Assembly: GCF_026262505.1 (NCBI RefSeq)
Contig: NC_067207.1
Coordinates: 29,728,082-29,792,081 of the forward strand
DNA: 64,000 bases
Direction: 5' to 3'
Source: Trichomonas vaginalis G3
Taxonomy: Eukaryota > Parabasalia > Trichomonadida > Trichomonadidae
Positions within the stretch are counted from its first letter, which is position 1. Each line of letters opens with the position of its first letter. The notes beneath the pieces are model-generated. The model was not told the DNA's origin. It worked only from the letters and a program-made list of their open reading frames with translations, and did not search any database. The position numbers and the translations under genes are program-made. This document shows positions 60,954 through 64,000 of the stretch, in pieces.

Positions 60954-61353
60954 AATTCAATCAAAAAGTAAACTCTCTTTTTTTTGCTCGGAGTTTGTAA
61001 AGAAAATCTCGGATGGATAAATTGGTAAATAATTAATCAGTGTCCTTTGTAAAAGTGGATATCTTGCGAATTCTCTCAAACACACAGATTTGATATTTAT
61101 TCAAAATTAAAATATGCTTCAAATGGCGTATGTTGGTATCACTTAGATTCTTTATAACTATGAATTGAAAATTATATCCTTTCAATAACAATTTAAGATA
61201 AAATAATGAGATTTTTCACATAACCTAATAAATATATTGCTTTTAGAGTTCTGGTTAATGTTTATATATAATTATAGAACTTTTGAATATGTACGAATGA
61301 TATAAACATTAAAATATGTGAATAATATATAATAATATTAGTTTATTCAACAT
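60954..61353. other. Intergenic spacer
   Basis: AT-rich; nothing recognised. Confidence 0.5.
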
Positions 61354-61665
61354 TTATAACTCTTTTAATACATTCATTGCTTCAATGTATTCTGGTTGGT
61401 CTTGATAACCATTTGCAGCATTCAAAGACTGCTGAAGCTTATCAACAAACGTCTTTAATTTTTTTTCCATATAGGAAGATACTTTGCGTGCTTCGTTATC
61501 TAATTCAATAAGTTGCTTATACTCGTATGAGTTATGATCGAATTGTGAGTTTTGGAGATTCTGAGCAGCAGTTGCTGCTTCTTCTTCATAATCTCTCTTT
61601 TCTTTAATTAGTCTTTTGACAGCATCTGTGTTAATTTTAATGTTATGAGCAAGATTAGCATCCAT
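61354..61665 (-). CDS. TBCA: Tubulin-binding cofactor A
   Basis: 103 residues, the usual TBCA length, all helical. The hallmark start IKINTDAVKRLIKEKRDYEE (residues 9-28) corresponds to the IKIKTGVVKRL...KE...YE block of TBCA, followed by a second helix (YEYKQLIELDNEARKVSSYM) and the end YIEAMNVLKEL. TBCA captures free beta-tubulin on its path to the alpha/beta heterodimer, in the cytosol. TCACTTCATTTTT (61671-61683, minus strand), Initiator-like, lies just upstream. The stop codon is part of TAAA, the trichomonad polyadenylation-type signal. Confidence 0.88.
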   Translation of the reverse strand: MDANLAHNIKINTDAVKRLIKEKRDYEEEAATAAQNLQNSQFDHNSYEYKQLIELDNEARKVSSYMEKKLKTFVDKLQQSLNAANGYQDQPEYIEAMNVLKEL

Positions 61666-62002
61666 TTTAGAAAAATGAAGTGAAAAACAAAATTATTTTA
61701 CCACAATTTTCGAATAATGAATAGATTTCTACTTGAAACTACTCACCAAGATAAGACACAACTATTTTACTCAAAGGATTGAACTTGCTCTGGCTATTTA
61801 TAAAAAAAATTTTCTGTCCTAAAAAATTTTGAAAAAAAAATGACAAAATTTCTAAACGTACATTAAATATCTATAGAAAATCATTGTTATTTGATCGGTG
61901 AATATACTTCAGATAGTATGAAATATTAGTAGAGGAAAAATGTAAAAATGTCCAACAAAAAATTTATTCTATAAACAATATGTATAATATAAACATAACA
62001 CT
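61666..62002. other. Intergenic spacer with TBCA promoter
   Basis: Only the Initiator-like motif at 61671-61683 was recognised. Confidence 0.5.
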
Positions 62003-63382
62003 CTATTGATTATTCAAGATAGCGTTCAAAGCTTCTTTGTAATAGTTTGTTTTTTCATATGAAATATCGAAGTGATAATATTCTCGTAAAGAAGGAGTAA
62101 TACTATAAGATTTGTGGCCTATTTCTATGTACTTACATCCTACATGCTTTGCAAGCATTTGTGCTTGATTTAAATTACCTGCACCTTTAATCTTTCTTTC
62201 TATAAGAGTTGAGTCCTCTCTTAAGAAGATACTAAAGACAGCAGTGGTCAAATGAGAGCAAATATAATATTTGCAGCTATGAATAAGATCTGCGATTTCA
62301 TGAACCGGCATAGTATCGTCGATTACTTTTACATCGAAACCATCGAGATCAAGAATATCTTTGTAGTCGGATTCAAAGTATTCGTCGACAACAATAAGAT
62401 TATTAGACGATGAAGATTTTGTCATTCGATCTCTGAAGCTTTTTATTACGTAATCATCATAGCTTACAGTTAAGTTGTATATAAATTCGAAGTATTCATC
62501 TTCTTTCGTGTTTTGAATCTTAGGAAAAACTCCGAATTTGTAACAATGATCGGAATAAAATTGTGGATAATTTGGAACAATTCTATCATATGTTTCTTGA
62601 TCTTTTTGAGGCACAAGGAACCTCCTTATCTTCACACCTGTATCTACCATAACATTTCCTTTCCATAATGGTAGTAATGAGCTAATTGTCGAGAGCCATG
62701 GCTTCGAATTTGGTGGTGTAACAAAAACTGTCGTCCAATCTTCAACAGGCCATGTTTTTGTAGTCTCTGGAGACTGATAATTGAGTAACATTGCCTTAGA
62801 ATCTGATAATAACACTGGTCTTGAGTTTGCCTCGCTTTTTGTATTTATAATTACATTATCATTTCTGTCAACGCAAAAATCTGACGCTACGAACATAGTA
62901 GAATCATCGACACGTATATTTGTTTCATTATCCATAGTAAGATCAAGCTCTTTGAAGTCGAATATAGTCTGATCGATGATATCAAATTCACAATAGGTCG
63001 TAACTTTATATTCATCTGGAAAATGATGATATATGCAAAAAGATGTATCTGGGTATATGCCTTCGATATCAGTAAAGGACGAAGAATTTAGGCGTTCAAA
63101 ATATTTGTTATTTTCAAATTCGACTGTGATTAATCGATAATGTTCTATTGTTGGAAATGGTGCGGCTGTCTCTAAACTAAGAGAAAAACAAACTTTATTG
63201 TGGTATTGCTGCAAAGTAACTTTTGTATTTTTGCATACGTTATCTATTTGGTTTTCGCTTACAGCTTGAATCTTGTAACTTTTGAACTGAGACCATGCTA
63301 CAACTGCCAAGAGAGATGCGATTAGAAAATAATAATCAAGACTGCTGGATGGCCGTCTATAGTAAGATTTCCGACTTCGCAT
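62003..63382 (-). CDS. GT61-like glycosyltransferase, type II membrane protein
   Basis: 459 residues. A short basic N-terminus (MRSRKSYYRRPSSS) and a hydrophobic anchor at about 17-33 (YYFLIASLLAVVAWSQF) point to a Golgi-type membrane enzyme. The lumenal part has FVTPPNSKPWLSTISSLLPL near 224-243, KIRRFLVPQKD near 257-267, and a C-terminal region HEIADLIHSCKYYICSHLTT, then AVFSIFLREDSTLIER, that resembles the GT61 acceptor/nucleotide-sugar end (G/S-x-x-LTxxxF-x-x-x-x-x-x-x-IE). The similarity is weaker than for the gene at 36970-38490. Several N-x-S/T sites lie in the lumenal part. Substrate unknown. Confidence 0.55.
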   Translation of the reverse strand: MRSRKSYYRRPSSSLDYYFLIASLLAVVAWSQFKSYKIQAVSENQIDNVCKNTKVTLQQYHNKVCFSLSLETAAPFPTIEHYRLITVEFENNKYFERLNSSSFTDIEGIYPDTSFCIYHHFPDEYKVTTYCEFDIIDQTIFDFKELDLTMDNETNIRVDDSTMFVASDFCVDRNDNVIINTKSEANSRPVLLSDSKAMLLNYQSPETTKTWPVEDWTTVFVTPPNSKPWLSTISSLLPLWKGNVMVDTGVKIRRFLVPQKDQETYDRIVPNYPQFYSDHCYKFGVFPKIQNTKEDEYFEFIYNLTVSYDDYVIKSFRDRMTKSSSSNNLIVVDEYFESDYKDILDLDGFDVKVIDDTMPVHEIADLIHSCKYYICSHLTTAVFSIFLREDSTLIERKIKGAGNLNQAQMLAKHVGCKYIEIGHKSYSITPSLREYYHFDISYEKTNYYKEALNAILNNQ

Positions 63383-64000
63383 TCCAATTGTTTTGAAATT
63401 TCTGATTACAGTAAAATTTAAGGATAAAATTTAATAATAAAGATGTTTGAAATTAACCAATTTGGGATAACTGAGAGAAAGAATTATCAGAATTATCACA
63501 AATAATTCAATGTGTACGTGGCAATCCACTTTTCAAAAAATAATTATTTTAATAATCAACTTATATAATAAAACGAATTAATTTGAAATATAAAATTTTT
63601 CTGAGATTTATTTCAAATGTGCGACCATCAAATTATTTTGCGTTTTCTAATCATTGTTAATGATTGTAAATAAAATATTTTTTATGAAATTTATCACAGT
63701 TTACGATACCTTTATACCCACATTTCATAATATTCTATAAACTGTGATTTTGGGAGTCTTCTGCCGAGAACAAAAAGGTTCAGAAGTAAATTGAGCCGAT
63801 TTTCGAGAAATTATCTGATTTTTCGACCGTTATTGATTTAATGATGATTTCCATTTAGGTTTGAGCTGCATAATGAGTCACTAGTAAAATAGCATTTGGT
63901 TCGTTATAGTTCCTGCCTCAGCCAAATTGATGGAAACGATATTTTTCTTGGATGTTTTAAATGGCTGATTTATCTATTTGTGTATTTATATCTAGCCATT
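63383..64000. other. Intergenic sequence to window end
   Basis: Includes the upstream region of the leftward GT61-like gene. No gene or repeat recognised. Confidence 0.5.

Overview
The window is AT-rich protist DNA of trichomonad (parabasalid) type, very like Trichomonas vaginalis or a close relative. The host genes are typical of that group: a coiled-coil/ankyrin gene with a DUF3447-like head, a BspA-like leucine-rich-repeat gene, two GT61-like membrane-anchored glycosyltransferases, tubulin-binding cofactor A, and Initiator-like TCAYTWYT motifs close to start codons. No introns, tRNAs or rRNAs were recognised.

Region 1 (1-7432) is the right-hand end of a Maverick/Polinton-type virus-like element (copy A): a truncated penton-like gene, a small divergent gene pair, an intact major-capsid-like gene, an intact 1097-residue coiled-coil protein, then about 1.2 kb of subterminal repeats ending in a T-run. 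Region 2 (7434-8636) is a short host segment with an ankyrin pseudogene; the same segment recurs uninterrupted at about 49655-50861.

Region 3 (8637-32762) is a complete 24.1-kb element (copy B) with about 332-bp terminal inverted repeats capped by an A-run and a T-run. It carries a Dam-type methyltransferase, a DD35D retroviral-type integrase, a phage-tail-fibre-like protein, small putative minor capsid proteins, a paralogous pair of unknown proteins, three KilA-N regulators (one fused to a GIY-YIG-like domain), an FtsK/A32-type packaging ATPase, an SF3 helicase, a penton-like protein and a major-capsid-like protein. I see no protein-primed DNA polymerase B and no adenovirus-type protease, both usual in Polintons, so replication seems to rest on the SF3 helicase, as in Polinton-like viruses and virophages. 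Most genes have a TTTTTA(C/T) motif just before the start codon. The regulator block instead shares a TTGTATGTAAGAACAGA-like leader and is surrounded by GGTTAGA/GGTGAGA repeat modules. Many genes carry one- or two-base indels, so the copy is either decayed or insufficiently polished.

Region 4 (32763-49655) is a host block repeated in tandem: the 3' part of a BEACH/WD40-like gene, a MULE-like non-autonomous element (19-bp inverted ends, 10-bp flanking repeat) filled with a 32-bp minisatellite, a GT61 gene, a cluster of five hairpins and a GC-rich repeat pair. Between the two copies lies an indel-rich partial copy (39957-42282) ending in an 86-bp Maverick terminus stub. The Maverick end therefore sits at block junctions, which suggests locus amplification through the element or misassembly around it.

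Region 5 (50590-64000) is ordinary host sequence: an ankyrin pseudogene; a 500-residue protein whose C-terminus resembles the tail of eukaryotic cysteinyl-tRNA synthetase; a coiled-coil/ankyrin gene with one internal stop; a BspA-like gene with one internal stop and no start codon; a disordered coiled-coil protein; TBCA; and a second GT61-like gene.
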